A stretch of DNA of 64,000 bases. Origin: Acorus gramineus. Its lineage: Eukaryota; Streptophyta; Magnoliopsida; Acorales; Acoraceae. Below the pieces are notes generated by a model. The model saw only the letters and a list, made by a program, of their open reading frames with translations, made no database searches and was not told the origin of the DNA. Of the stretch, positions 45,594 to 58,037 are shown in pieces. Each line of letters starts with the position of its first letter. Within the stretch, counting starts at the first letter, position 1. Position numbers and translations under genes: made by a program. Where the stretch lies: NCBI GenBank assembly GCA_030737835.1, contig CM060850.1:17420739-17484738 (forward strand), in the 5' to 3' direction.

Positions 45594-46876
45594 TCAAACT
45601 CCCCTGGGACGAGGGCGATACTGGAACGGGATCTCTGGATAGACTCCCGGGATGAACCCTTCCCGCCTGTCGATTGTGTCCGGGTGGATCCTCCGCGGGT
45701 CACCCTCTGGAAGCAGGGCGGACTCCCAGCCCTGACGATAACTCTGAGCAAATGTTATCCATAGCCAGGAGTCCAGGTTGTGCTCGTGTTGGGCCATGGC
45801 CACCGTATCTGCCATGATGCGGGTCTGCAGAGAGGTCACCGTCCGCGCAAGCTCGTCCCGCTCCGCCTGAACCGTGGACAGCTGCAGGATCGCTCCTTCC
45901 AACTCCGCCTCCTCAGCTCGCGCAGCAGCTGCCAGGGTAGGCGCTCTCGGTCCAGCCGGCAGACTCGCAGAAACCTCATCCTCCTCCGAGCTCGTGGGCC
46001 AATGGTCAGGGTCATCCTCCACAACAACCTCCTGTTTCCCCCTTCCTGGCGAAGTAGAGGGGGAACGGCACCTTCGGCGACTCCCGGAGTCATGACGATG
46101 GGAGCTCGAGCCCGCTCTGCTAGCCTCCGCACCTGTCAGGACAGGGGGCACCCGGCACGAAGCGAACCTCGCCAGCAGCTCCCCAGCATCGGACATGGAT
46201 GTATCAAAACCCACCCATTGAAAATTATCTGGTCCCCAGAAAAACGGCTGAGCCTGCAGCACCACTTCGCGAACGAAACGTACGCGAGAGGCGGACAGGC
46301 ACGAATTGGGATCGATACGTCCTGCATGCAACAATAACATGCAAAATCACGTACGAGGAGCAAAAAAGAATGAAAGGGAACGGAGACTGAGCCACAGTAC
46401 TTACGGGCATCTCCAAAACTTGTTGGCACGGGGGGCGCTCCAGCAACAGGACACTGCCAGGGTCCCCTTACCACGACGACCTCCTGCTTCCAGCCTCGAT
46501 CTGTGTCAGGCAGGCCTTGGACGAGGTAGCGACCATCCCTCGGGTTTAGGCGGAATCGGTCCTCCCCGGGACAAGCAGCAAGGGTGTAGCAATAGAGGAC
46601 CTCGGCGAGCCCGAGACCATACCCTCTCGTCACGTTCAAGAAGAGGACGGCAGCGAGGATGCGGAACACATTCGGGTGGACCTGCATTGGTGCCAACCCG
46701 CAGAAGGAGAGGAAGGTAGGGATGAGAGGGTGCAGTGGGAACCGGATCGCGGTCTGGTGACACTCGGAGAAGTACGCCTCTCCCTCCCGTAGACCTCCTC
46801 CGGTCCGGACGTGATCGCCATCGGGAGTCCTCCTCATGGTGACCCCTCTTGGTAGTGGGATCTTCTTCTCAACCAT
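45594..46876 (-). CDS. Two-exon gene with a plant putative gypsy-type transposon-like domain
   Basis: Exon 1 is 46876-46405 and exon 2 is 46321-45594, joined across an 83-bp intron with GTAAGT donor and TGCATGCAG acceptor; phases agree and give 399 residues. The N-terminal half (FRFPLHP-like IRFPLHPLIPTFLSFCGLAP, VHPNVFRILAAVLFL) resembles the plant family described as putative gypsy type transposon (Transposase_28). The middle is Ser/Arg-rich (GSRRRCRSPSTSPGRG) and acidic. A coiled coil follows (about residues 300-340, LQLSTVQAERDELARTVTSLQ), then a Trp-rich end (SWLWITFAQSYRQGWESALL). A TATA box lies 75 bp upstream. Its function is not known; it may be a gag-like or host gene with a transposon-derived domain. 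The LINE ends about 870 bp away. No stop or frameshift is seen. Confidence 0.72.
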
Positions 46877-46948
46877 GGCGGGCGGTCGGCGAAGGCAGAC
46901 GGAAGTTGAAGGAGGCTGAAAACTAGGGTTACGTCATACGGTTCGTCG

Positions 46949-46957
46949 ATTTATAGC
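46949..46957 (-). promoter_or_regulatory. TATA box of the transposon-domain gene
   Basis: On minus it reads GGGCTATAAATC, about 75-80 bp before the start codon at 46876. This spacing fits a short 5' untranslated region of about 45 bp. Confidence 0.6.
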
Positions 46958-47165
46958 CCCCAGTCTTGTTGCTTCTGTTATTCATAAAATCAATCATACA
47001 AACATTAAAATTTCTTTATTACTCATTTTTGTAACTGGAGCTTCAACAAATATTTTTCCACTTAAAAATGGGATCAGAAGGTAATCAAACTTCATTTGGT
47101 CATCATTAATTTTAAAATAATTCCATCGTTAGACATAGCAAAATATTAAAACAGAATGGCATTGC

Positions 47166-47640
47166 ATGATCAACAATTTCCCAGGGAATAATACCATGCA
47201 CATCACTTGAAACTTTAATAGATAAAAAAAAAAAAAACTAATCAGTTATCTAAATTTTATATTTATCAATATCTACAATTGAAACAAACATCCATTTCCT
47301 GTATTGTAAAGCAGGCGAAAGAACAATGACAAATAAATTAAAGGAGAATCATAAACAAACAATTTAACATATTATCGCAGCCATCCATCTCCCTTTTATA
47401 TGGATGATCAACATATTCCCAGTGAACAATTCCATGCACATCACTTAAAACTTTAACAGATAATTTTTTTTTATCAGTTTTCAAAATTTTATATTTATCA
47501 ATCCACATTTGAAACTTGCATCCACTTCCTCTATCAGAAAGTAGGAGAAAGAACAATGACAAATAAATTAAAGGGAAATCATAAACAAACAATTTCACAG
47601 ATTATTACAACCATCCATCTCCCTTTTCCAAGCGTGACTG
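47166..47640. repeat. 238-bp tandem duplication with an exon-like segment
   Basis: Two units (about 47166-47403 and 47404-47640) share GATCAACA(A/T)TTCCCAG, CCATGCACATCACTT and AAAGAACAATGACAAATAAA. On minus, each has a TTTCTGATAG-like acceptor followed by a frame with GSGCKFQMWIDKYKILK. That fragment faintly recalls a GRF-type zinc finger end (C..F.W.D). The assignment is weak; it may be a captured exon. Confidence 0.6.
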
Positions 47641-49439
47641 AGGACAATAGCTTGAGTATCATATCTCCTAGTGTTTGAGAAAAAAAATCTACTAAAATAT
47701 TTGTTCAGCATCACTCTAAATTTAAAGCAAGACATTTGTGATTAAGAAACCCTTTTTATTCTCAAGTTTCCGGGCACATAAATTGAAAGAATTCTGGTAC
47801 ACTCAGTCCTATTTTTAGCCATATTTTTAGCATCATAGCCTAATTTGATAATAGAATATGTGATGGGTTAAAGAGATGAGTGACGGAACAAGTAGTTAAA
47901 TAACAACTTATCATATTTATTATACAACATGTTTGTTATACAAAAAAAAGGATAAAGTGTGGACTATTATTGAGATTTAAACAAAAATTGGGATTCTTTG
48001 TTCCATGCAAAGTCCAGAACTAAACTTGTCCCGATTTTTCAAACTTAGATAAGGACAAAATCTATGAACTTTTTATCTCCAAGAATTGGGATAGTTATCC
48101 TAAAAATCTTATCCCCTTTGCCAAACTACACATATACATTTGGAAAATGTAAGCCAGTGTCCCACATGCAGTCCCACATGTATGCCTTACATGCTTTGGT
48201 TATTTTAGATGTGTATCTTTCATAAAGCAAAGCATATATTTTCACAAAATTGAAATATATACTCCACATGAATTATATGGAAATGCCTACAAAAGAAGTG
48301 AAAACTTACATGCTTAGTTTTAATAAGGTATATGCTTCATTTGAAATTTATAGGAAAGCACGTGGGAATGTAAATGGGACTATGTATAATAGTGCCCACA
48401 TGCATTTATATGGATGCGTACACATTTACATTCATTGTTTATTTATATATTTAACTGTTTTACATAAATCCGGAGTCACAAAAAGAGTTTTGTTAATCTC
48501 AATTTTTTTTTATTGTCTCAAATGTAATCATGTATATCTCTTCACTTATTGTAATGAGTTATGTACCTCATTGAAATTTTTTTATATTTTTTGTAAATTA
48601 AAATATATCATTTAATTCATAAGAGTGTATATTTCATCATTTATAAAATTACACATCAATGGGGTGTATGAATTCTTAAAAAATAAAAACATGGTGGACT
48701 GCAATCGGGATTGGAAAAGAGTACGGGTGTAAGTGTAACCGTTAAAAAAAAAAGGATGAGGCCCACAACCTTAAAGAAACTCTCAAGCTACTTTCATTAA
48801 CTACTATTTCATGCCTTCATAATTAACAGCCAGTCCAAAGAGTAACAAAAAAACAAGATGACAACAACAAGACTAACACAAACAAAACATAGATACTCCA
48901 AACAAAAAGAAAGAAAGAAAGAAAGAAAAAGAACATTAAAAAAGTAAACAATGAAAGAAAACCATCTGACACAAACCCATAAACCACCAATAAAAAAAAA
49001 AAACAAAAACCCATAAACCGAAAGCACAAAAAAAACCCTAAAAAATTCCAACCCACACAAAAAACCAAAACCAGAAACAAAAAAACAAAGAAGTAATTTA
49101 TAAAAAAATTACCTTAAACGTCTTCCTCTGTCTCCCTTTCATCTCTCTCTGTCCATGCAAATGCGGCGAGTCTCCTCTGCTTTTCTCATTCTATGGGTAT
49201 GCAATTTGTGGGGTCTGTTTCAGTCGAATCAATGTTGGGTCTTTGGGATTCTTTACACCAGAAAATAAAAAAATGCTGGGTCTGTGGGATTCTATTAAAA
49301 GTGGGGTCGCTTCTATTAAAAGGGTTTAGGTGGTGGGCCCTCGGATATTCATGGAGATAGTTTCGAGAGATCTGAGGGAAAGAGTTCTTTTGTCTAATGC
49401 TTTTGATATTTATTGGAAAAATTCTAAAAACCCCTTGTA
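47641..49439. other. AT-rich intergenic DNA
   Basis: No coding sequence recognised. It includes a (GAAA)n run at about 48906-48930 and several short low-complexity stretches. Confidence 0.6.
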
Positions 49440-49683
49440 AACCGGTTGAAATCCATATTATCCCTTGAATTTTATTAAAGTTATTGTAACCCCTCAAAAC
49501 ACATATGTAAATTTAAATAACTCTCTGAGTTAAACTTCCATTGATAAATGATAAATATTATGAATATTTTATTTAGTTAACCTTGATTGAAAACATAATA
49601 TATCAAAAATTCTTTCATAATGTGTTAAAAATGTAGAAAATCTTCTGTAAATGACGAATTGATAGATGATAAATATTTCATTT
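49440..49683. mobile_element. Left part of a palindromic MITE
   Basis: TTGAAATCCATATTATCCC, GAGTTAAA, TTTAGTTAACC and TTCTGTAAATGACGA match, inverted, the right part at about 53550-53775 (GGAGTTATTGGATTTCAA end). The MULE-like element at 49684-53482 separates them. Confidence 0.7.
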
Positions 49684-52600
49684 CAGTGCTGCTACCTAGG
49701 CCCCATAAATTAAGCCCCATTTGTGAGCCCCAATAAGTGGCACTCTTTTATTAGTTCCCTATTTTACTTTTTCAAACCACCAAAATGTCAATGACAAAAC
49801 TACCCTTCTTATAATTTTAAAAATTACCTCCAACTAGTTAATATCCTCATTAAAATCGTAACCGAATCCCACAAATGGGGGCACCATTAATTCCTCTCCC
49901 CGAAGTAACATATTTAAAAAAAATTTGAATGTTAGGGTTCCGATTTGGGCAAAACCATACGAACGAAAAAAAAAGAAAAAAAATTAGGCGATCAAGATTT
50001 CAATCCATCTGATTCTCTTCCCCAACAAACCGTCAACAATTGCAAATAAAAAAGGATAGATTTCTTTTGTCAATCGAAACATAACTGTCGCTTTGTATTT
50101 GTTTTTTTTTTTTTTGACAAAAAAAACAGGTCGTTTGTATCCGATAAAGAGGTCGCGTTTTTTTTTTTTTTGCACTTCTTATTAGACGAAATCTTTTATT
50201 TTCAAAATAATATATAAAACGATTTCCTTCGATTATCTCGACTCCTGTTAATCTGATTGTATCTGATATCCATTTGAAGAATCATTGTTTCAAATACTTG
50301 CATCTGAAATCCAAAAAAAAAAATGATTTGAAATCAGTGATTCAGATACATGCATCTGAATAAAAAAAAAATGTGTATCAAGATACATTGTCATTAATCT
50401 CTAATATATTATGAGATTGTTTTCTGATACATTGTCTTCGTCTGCCAATGTATCAAGATTAAAGGAAAAATGAAATTACATTTTTCGATTGTTTAGGGTT
50501 TTCTCGTGTGCATATTTCGCTTCTGATGAAACAAAAACATAAGTCAGATACATGTATCTGAAAAATTTATATAATGTGCAATTGTTTCATGATTCAGTGA
50601 AACAAAATCTGGTTAACTGAGCAATTAATAGTAGCCAAATGAAATGTTTGAAATATCATATGCATGTAGATCATGAATTATTATATTATCTTTGATAATT
50701 AACATGCATTGTTTGATGAATATATCTTATTTTTTTGTAAACAATCCATGTATCTTAATCAACTGTACATGTATCTGAAAACCTGTTATCAAATAAATAT
50801 GAATCTGAAGCAATTATGTAGCAACAGAGAACCTAATAGTCACATTACAAGCTATTAACAAGTAGCCATGAATCAGAATGTGTTGTGTATTAAAAACTTC
50901 AATCTTATATTTTGGATTACTCAACTGTTTCTGTAAATCCCTTGATGAAAATAGATTAATGCTCTTGTAAAAATTGTATGTATCTGAATCAATTGTATCT
51001 GAAATTGTTATATAAAACATGGTTAAATCCTTTGGCTATATCTGAAAAAACAAACATTTGATAGCATTTATTTGTGTGCAATCTGGCTGTTCATATGTAT
51101 CTGAAATATAGATGGTATATATAGTTTTGATCTCTTTTATATTTGTTTAGAAACTCTTGATTTCATTTTTAAGATACACATGTATCTTAATACACAAAAA
51201 GACAGTGTTTGACTACTGTTCATATAGAAAATACAATGTCATGTGTATGATACTGTATTAGGCATTTTAACTGCATCTGGATGTTGTACAAATTATGCAA
51301 AAGCAAAAAAAGACAGAGTTGCTGAACAAAAAAGAAACTGGGCATACTATCTCGATTACAGATCTACAGTACACAGAATATTTGAAACATTTGCAGCAAT
51401 AGAGTTGAGCCAAAGGCATTCAGACAATCTCTTCTACATTTTGCTGATCAGCCACAACAAACAATTCTTCAACAAACTGGTTTTCACATAACATGGATCA
51501 TTGATGTCATCCAAATGAATTGAGTCTTCACATGTGTCCACAAAATCACCATCATTGCCTGGTGAAAAAAAAGAACATCAACCACATGTTATCAATTAAG
51601 ATACAATAATGTATCTGAAAATCCAAATGAACAAATATGATCTACATGCTACTCAGAACTGTATAGAAAATTCATAAAAGGTCTTCAAAATGCCAACAAT
51701 AAGCAATTACATATTAATCAGCTATATATTAATCAAATCCATAAAAATAAAAATAACAACCTTAAAAAAATGGGCTGAATTCAAATTCAGATACAGATGT
51801 ATCTAGAATTTGAATTAACAAATACACATTCCATACAAGTGAATGTCTAGTGTATTTCAAAATCTTCAATCTGAATGAGTCGAATAATACTGATATAAAG
51901 CTAAAAAATATGATGAATGACACATTATGCATAATTATACACAAACACACAATCATAAACGATTGTACAGATCATACTTGGTACACAACAATGCATGAAA
52001 ATCAAGATACAGCCCATGTATCTGAATTTAAAATAAAATTCAGATTCAATTAATGTATATAATGATTCAAAGTAATGACGAAAAATCAATAAAATGAAAT
52101 AATGTGTTCAGATCGAAAAAGTACTCGCTTGATTGATTCTCCACTGTTTTCACCATGAGCAGGAGGCATTCAGAGATGCTCCAGAGAACTCCATTATGGA
52201 ATTTATTCAAGTCCTTCATTGACCAGTCATACGATTACAACAAGATGAAGAAAAATGATGATGATGTCATGTCCATCATCCAATCATTCGACCATAAATC
52301 CGACAGTTTCAACATTGGTGGGAAGCTAATAAAAATTGAGTCTTCCAAATGAATTACACAGAATATTTGAAACGTTTCCAGATCACATGCATCATGGATG
52401 TCTTCCAAATGAATTGAGTCTTCACATGTATCATCCATACAATTGTCATCACTGTCTGCTAAAAAATTAGAAAGTTGTCACATGTTATATAATTAAGATA
52501 CAGTACTGTATCTTAACAAGAAATAAATAATTTCATGGTTTACAAGCTAATTAGTAAAACACACATAGATTTTCAATTAAAGTCATTCAAGCCTTTATAT

Positions 52601-53482
52601 ACATACGACAATAAGCAATTGAATATTAATCAGATAGGCATCAATCAAATCCATATAAATAATAAATCAAATTTCAATTGGGCTGGAAAACAACGTCATG
52701 ACACACATGTATCTGAAATTGGAATTAACATCTACACATTTGATATTACCGAATATTAAATCTAATGGGTTGATTACCAATCATTCAAAGTTATAAAATA
52801 TGCTGAGTGACTTAATATAAATAAATGTACATATACACACCACTAAAAAACTGATTATACAGGCTTGAATGTAAAACACAAGAACGCATCAGAATTCAGA
52901 TACACCACACGTATCTTAATTTAAATTAAATTATGTATAAAAAAAATTATATGATGATTCAAAGGAACTGTTAAAAAAATCAGATCAAATTCAATTATTC
53001 AGATCGAAAACAATCTAACCTGAATGGATCGCCATTGTTTCCACCACAATCGTGTAATTCTTATATTCTCAACCGATCAAACTGAAAAAAATAACGATTA
53101 CGATGTTTGTTTTCATTTTCACCAAAATTCTAAATCGTCAATTTTTTAGTGTTTCGATTGGCCTAACCTGAACATTTGCACCACAAACAGATCGCACAAA
53201 AACAAAAACGAAACTCGTTTTTCTCTTCTCTTCTTCGCCGATCAAATATAAATGAAAAAAAAATTGAAACTCGTGATTTTTTATTTTTTTAAACATGCAA
53301 TTGAATTCGCATATTCCAAAAATGGAAGTGATCTCCATATCATAACTAACCCCGTAATTATTAGACCGGTTATGGAAACAACGAACAGATTAATTGTAAG
53401 GGGGTAATATAGAAAATTCACACTTGCCACCTCATGGGGTTTAGGATGGGATCTACCAATTGAAGCCCAAAAATCATTATTC
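49684..53482. mobile_element. MULE-like non-autonomous element, 3.8 kb
   Basis: It is flanked by perfect 9-bp copies ATTTCATTT at 49675-49683 and 53483-53491; 9 bp is the typical Mutator-type duplication. The ends share degenerate inverted similarity (CCCCAATAAGTGGCA left, CCCCATGAGGTGGCA inverted right; CTATTTTAC and CTATATTAC). No transposase is recognisable. The interior has more than fifteen TGTATCTGAA-like words and a large direct duplication. It could be a Pack-MULE, as some frames look like gene scraps (for example a minus-strand TCEDSIHLEDIHDACD near 52400), but no parent gene is recognised. Confidence 0.6.
51490..53050. repeat. Direct duplication inside the MULE-like element
   Basis: About 51490-52160 and 52395-53050 are diverged copies in the same order: CCAAATGAATTGAGTCTTCACATGT, AATAAGCAATT, ATTAATCAAATCCATA-like, TTCAGATCGAAAA and a CCACTGTTTTCACCA-like end. 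Confidence 0.7.
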
Positions 53483-53491
53483 ATTTCATTT

Positions 53492-53775
53492 AGTTAACTT
53501 TGGTTGAAAACATAATATATCAAAAAAAAATTTATAATGTGTTAAAAATGTGAAAAACCTTCTGTAAATGACGATTTTTTTCGTATTTATAACACATTGT
53601 AGGAAATTTTTAATATACTGTGTTTTTAGTCATGGTTAACCAAACAAAATATTTGCATAATATTATTCATCTATTAACAAATATTTAACTCAGTGGATTA
53701 TTTGGATTTATATAAGTGTTTAGAGGGTTAGATTGACTTCCGGAAAAGTCAAGGAGTTATTGGATTTCAAACAGA
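53492..53775. mobile_element. Right part of the palindromic MITE
   Basis: It starts with a second copy of TTTAGTTAAC...TTCTGTAAATGACGA (also at 49580-49665), then a small loop and the inverted arm ending GGAGTTATTGGATTTCAA. The target therefore already had a partial tandem repeat of the MITE arm. Confidence 0.7.
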
Positions 53776-55224
53776 CACAAACGGTTGCGTAATGACTCGT
53801 GGGGCACGAGACCACTGAGACACAACAGAATGTGAGCGAAGTGGGGAAGCGTTGCACACATGGACTTGCCACGAACGCAATCAGTTGCAAACAAGAGAGA
53901 GTGAGCAGTTGGCACCTAGTGGGCCGTTATGCCACGGAAGCTGGTGGTTGCAAGGATGCGGTTGGCGAGGTGCGTGCGTGGGCAAAGAAGTGGTGCGCAA
54001 GGGCCACACGTGAGGCACGATTGATCAGGTTGACAGTTAAACCCTGCGTGGGTAAACAGTTATGTAACCGTGCAACAGTTACACCCCTGCGTGAGCAAAT
54101 TTAGTTTTGTATGCTTATATAAGTCTGGGCATGCGATTGAAGCAGCCAGACCGGATAGTGTATTCCTTATTTGAGTGAATTAAGGAAAAAAAGGGGTGTT
54201 TGCCTGAAAACAGTGTGTTCCTTGTGTGCCATAGGGTGTGAGAGAGCAAAAGGGTTGGCTGACTAGTGAGTGTCACTAGGCCACACAAGCAAGAAAACCT
54301 AGTTCAAAATTTGACCCCCCATGAAGGATTATACAAAAATCATGGTTACTCAGGTAATTATAATAATTTTTTTTTTTATCCCTGAAGGATCTGAAAAAAA
54401 AAGAAAGAAAAAAAAAGAATTCATGTATCCCAGCAGGAACATGTAAAAATTATGATTAGCTAGTTTTACCATCATAAAGATAAATACCTCGCTGGCAAAG
54501 GTCCATCGACCATTATGCCTCAAATATGCTCCAGTAGTAGCAATATCAAGAGAAATATTCTTATTATTATCAATTTCCATATCTTCTCATTGTTGAATAA
54601 TGAGCTTTGATAATAATAATAATAATCATGAAAGCCGATATATTGATTCTAGCATCTTTGCCTGAAACAAATAAATTTTATTTTATTTTAAGCTATGAAC
54701 ATGATCATGTTCAAGGGATAAATCATGGTTAATATAACCACAACAAGTGTAGAGATAACAAGTTATCAGAAACCACCAGAAGTGGAATAAAAACAAGGGA
54801 CATATTTGCATAACAAACCCCTAAAATGCAAAGGAAAATTATTGTCATCTATGTGGTATTTAATAATATAATTTTTGTCCCAAACCTAAAGTACATCCAA
54901 ATTACGTACCTTAAGTACGCTTAAACTCTTGATCAATTATGTACCTGATGTACGATTAAACCTTTGTCGATTTTATATTTATGTCTTTATTTTTTCTTTG
55001 TTATATGAAATGCAATTTACATTTCTGCATTTATCTTATTACTTCTCACATCTTTCATAGAAATAAATTATGAAAAATTTAATATTATGTCTTGAATATT
55101 ACAAAATTGTTTGTAAGCTCTAGAAGAGCAAACATCATATGATCATGGATTACATAATGATGCTTCAAACAATTAAAAATTCAATTGCATACCTATCAAA
55201 GAACCAGAAGATTCTTTCATCCAA
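53776..55224. other. Intergenic DNA with no identified gene
   Basis: About 53790-54300 is less AT-rich, with GTGGGGCACGAG-like stretches and a TATATAAG near 54116; it may be an LTR or promoter fragment, but no partner was found. A minus-strand frame near 54480-54580 (SLDIATTGAYLRHNGRWTFA) ending at a GAG|GTATTT donor looks exon-like but is unidentified. Confidence 0.4.
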
Positions 55225-56774
55225 TTATGGGTATTATTTTTTTTGGGTTGTCATTTTAATGAAACAATATTCCTGCCGTTAGGAGGAGGGAAGAATGTAT
55301 CTGAAGTACGATCCGTTCCTGAAGAACGACAAGAATTATCGTGGAATACATCCACTTTGTCTGATCTAGAACCCTGTACCGCTCAATGCGAAAATGAAGT
55401 ACGAAGGATATTGCAGCTTCAAGAGCTTGCAAATCAAATTACTGATGCATTCAATGATGCAGCCAAAGTTACCAAATCACATGTACCAGCTGCAAATGTG
55501 CCAGCCCGAATAGATGTCACAAGAGGACAAATTACAAATTTGGCGGCAAATGAATCTACTGCACGCCATAAGCGTGGAAGACCTATAGGTTCTAAAGATT
55601 CAACTCCCCGGAAGAGGAGATCAAATGAAATACCATGCCCTAAGAATGCTCCAGAAGAAGTTATACATAATGCTCCACTTTCTCTAAAACTCCAGAAGAG
55701 TATAATGTCCCCGAAGTGACACGAGTCCCAAAAGTGACTATACAAACTCTTGAAGAGGAAAAGGTACCTAATAATAATGAGATCTCTATATTTTATGCCC
55801 ATTCAAGAGAAATGTGGAATCGTACAGAAATGATCATCGATGACATTTTTTCATTCACAGTAGCTACTGAAATTTTAAAGGGCGATAATGATAATGAACC
55901 ACATAGCATAAATGAATGTCAACAAAGAAATGATTGGCCAAAGTGGAAAGATGCAATTCAAGCAGAATTAAGTTCACCAAAGTGGAAAGATGCAATTCAA
56001 GCAGAATTAAGTTCTCTTGAAAAACGTGGTGTATTTGGACCTATAGTACAAACCCCAAAAGGTGTTAACCCTGTAGATTACAAATGGGTGTTTGTAAGAA
56101 AACGAAATGAGAAAAATGAAATCACTAGATATAAGGCACGTCTTGTGGCACAAGGTTTTCTGCAGAAACCTGGGATTGACTATGAAGAAACTTACTCACG
56201 AGTCATGGATGCAATAACGTTCCATTTCCTAATAAGTCTCGCAGTTTCTGAAAAACTCGATATGAGACTAATGGACGTTGTAACAGCTTATCTATATGGG
56301 AATTTAGATGCTGATATTTATATGAAAATCCCAGAAGGATATAAATTTACTGAAGCAAAATCAAAGAGTGTATTCAATAAAACTAAGACGTTCATTGTAC
56401 GGCTTAAAGCAATCAGGAAGAATGTGGTACAATTGTCTTAGTGAATACTTGATAAAAGCTAAATATGAAAACAATCCCATTTGCCCATGTGTCTTTATAA
56501 AGAAATCCAATAAGGGATTTGCTATTTTAGCAGTTTATGTTGATGACATGAATTTAATTAGGACTCCTGAAGAGCTCAATGAAACTGCAAAATGTCTAAA
56601 GAAGGAATTCGAAATGAAAGACCTCGGAAAAACTAAATATTGCAGATCGAACAAAATTCTAGTGGAATATTGATCCACCAATCAAAATATATAGAAAAGG
56701 TATTGCAATGCTTTAACATGGATAAAGCGCACCCTCTAAGTACACCCATGGTCGTTCGATCCTTGGACGTTAAG
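55225..56774 (+). pseudogene. Copia fragment D: integrase tail, linker, reverse transcriptase
   Basis: The order is a pre-linker motif CHFNETIFLPLGG, a Lys/Arg-rich KRGRPIGSKD linker with LANQITDAF before it, then reverse transcriptase: NDWPKWKDAIQAELSS, YKWVFVRKRNE, ARLVAQGFLQKPGIDYEE, MDVVTAYLYG, SLYGLKQSGRMWYN, AVYVDDMNLIRTPEEL (YVDD at about 56540) and [17 protein letters not shown] 39-bp tandem duplication repeats PKWKDAIQAELSS. Frames change near 55715, 56375 and 56640. It is cut at 56774 by a gypsy LTR; the rest may continue beyond the window. Same family as copia B. Confidence 0.9.
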
Positions 56775-56907
56775 TGTCACGCCCCAGGGCCGGCCGTCCC
56801 CGGGACGCGGCAAGTGTATATATGATATCAGTATAAACAGGAGTTCAATAACATACTCACACAACAGCAAAAATGACAACACAGACAACAAAAGCAGGGC
56901 TGACATG
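56775..56907 (-). mobile_element. Fragment of gypsy-type LTR 1 (3' end)
   Basis: On plus it begins TGTCACGCCCCAGGG, the inverted LTR end, inside copia D. After 133 bp (GGGCTGACA) a second identical LTR end starts. The expected target copy for this insertion is TTAAG (56770-56774); the partner is off-window. Confidence 0.8.
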
Positions 56908-57555
56908 TCACGCCCCAGGGCGGCCGTCCCCGGGATGCGGCAAGTGTATATATAATATCAGAATCTACACAGGAGGTCAATAATATATCATACACAAGCA
57001 ACTAGAATGACACACATGCAACAAAGGGGCTGACATGATATATACACCAAATGCGGAAGCAAAAGACTGAATCTGTAAATAAACATTCTACAGACTCGAT
57101 ACTCAATCATCTGTCCTGTGAGAGCCAATATACACAAATACAACTGAACATATACAAACACGTGCCAAGCACGGAAATCAAATACATACAGTCAAGAAGG
57201 GATGCTGATAACCTCTGGCACTCGCGGAACGTGGCGCTGCTCCGCTACTGAAGGAATCCCTCGGAAAGCTCCAACTGCTGCTCCGGCTCTAGCTCAGGCT
57301 CAGTGACCACTGGGGAAAAACATATGCGAGAGGTGAGCCACACGCTCAGTGAACAGCACAACCCATGCATCATAGACAATATTTACCACAATTCCATTAT
57401 TTATCCAACCTCCAAGACATAACAACATAATCCAGTGGTTCGTACCTCGCCGAACCACCACACCCTCACCCTCACCCATCAATGGGTGACATAGGCTATT
57501 GGGACTGATAAACATCCAACCACAAATCCAGTAGGTCGCTCATCGCCAACCCACT

Positions 57556-57586
<31 letters not shown>

Positions 57587-58037
57587 ACCACGGGTGACAT
57601 AGGATTTTGGGACTGACTAGGCCGTTGGTCACCCTTGGTCCACCGATAGTCTCTCCTCCACTCCGTAGGCCGCTTGGTTTTCACCCACAACTTCGGCCCA
57701 GTCCGAAACCAAATCAGGAGACGCCTACTCATGGGAACCCTTGGAAGGGACGACCTTTCTAACGCTGGGGCAGTCTCTACCGGATCCAATGAAGGGGACA
57801 GAACAGCCTATCCATACGCATATGATCCACTCGGATCCGCCAACAACACATCTCTACAACTCAAATGTCATGAACTCTTTAGAGTTCCTCCAGGGCGCAT
57901 AACCACGATGCGGGGAAATAAGTATAATAAAAGCAAGGTTGTAATATCATTGGGGGAAAGAACTCGGGAGGGCGGCGTGAGTTCCCGTTATAGGATACCC
58001 CGACAACCAAACAAGGAACACGGAGTACCCTAACCCG
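56908..58037 (-). mobile_element. Fragment of gypsy-type LTR 2
   Basis: It starts TGTCACGCCCCAGGGCGGCC and is collinear with the 3' 1.1 kb of the family LTR, including the inverted TTTTTCCCCAG acceptor (about 57310) and one 110-bp module. It stops within CCCTAACCCG where LTR 3 begins. It appears to be inserted into LTR 1 and is itself interrupted by LTR 3. Confidence 0.85.
57475..57595 (-). repeat. GGGTGA-repeat stretches (G-quadruplex potential)
   Basis: On minus the strand carries runs of GGGTGAGGGTGAGGGTGA (especially about 57551-57592, five or more G3 runs). Such runs can fold into G-quadruplexes. The same unit recurs in all LTR copies. Confidence 0.8.

Noticed and set aside
48809-49080. 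Phe/Val-rich minus-strand frames resembling membrane proteins
   Set aside because: They arise from an A-rich stretch including (GAAA)n; hydrophobic composition is a by-product.
54350-54580. Minus-strand exon-like frame ending at a good donor
   Set aside because: I could not identify a family or a neighbouring exon; left as an unexplained stretch within intergenic DNA.
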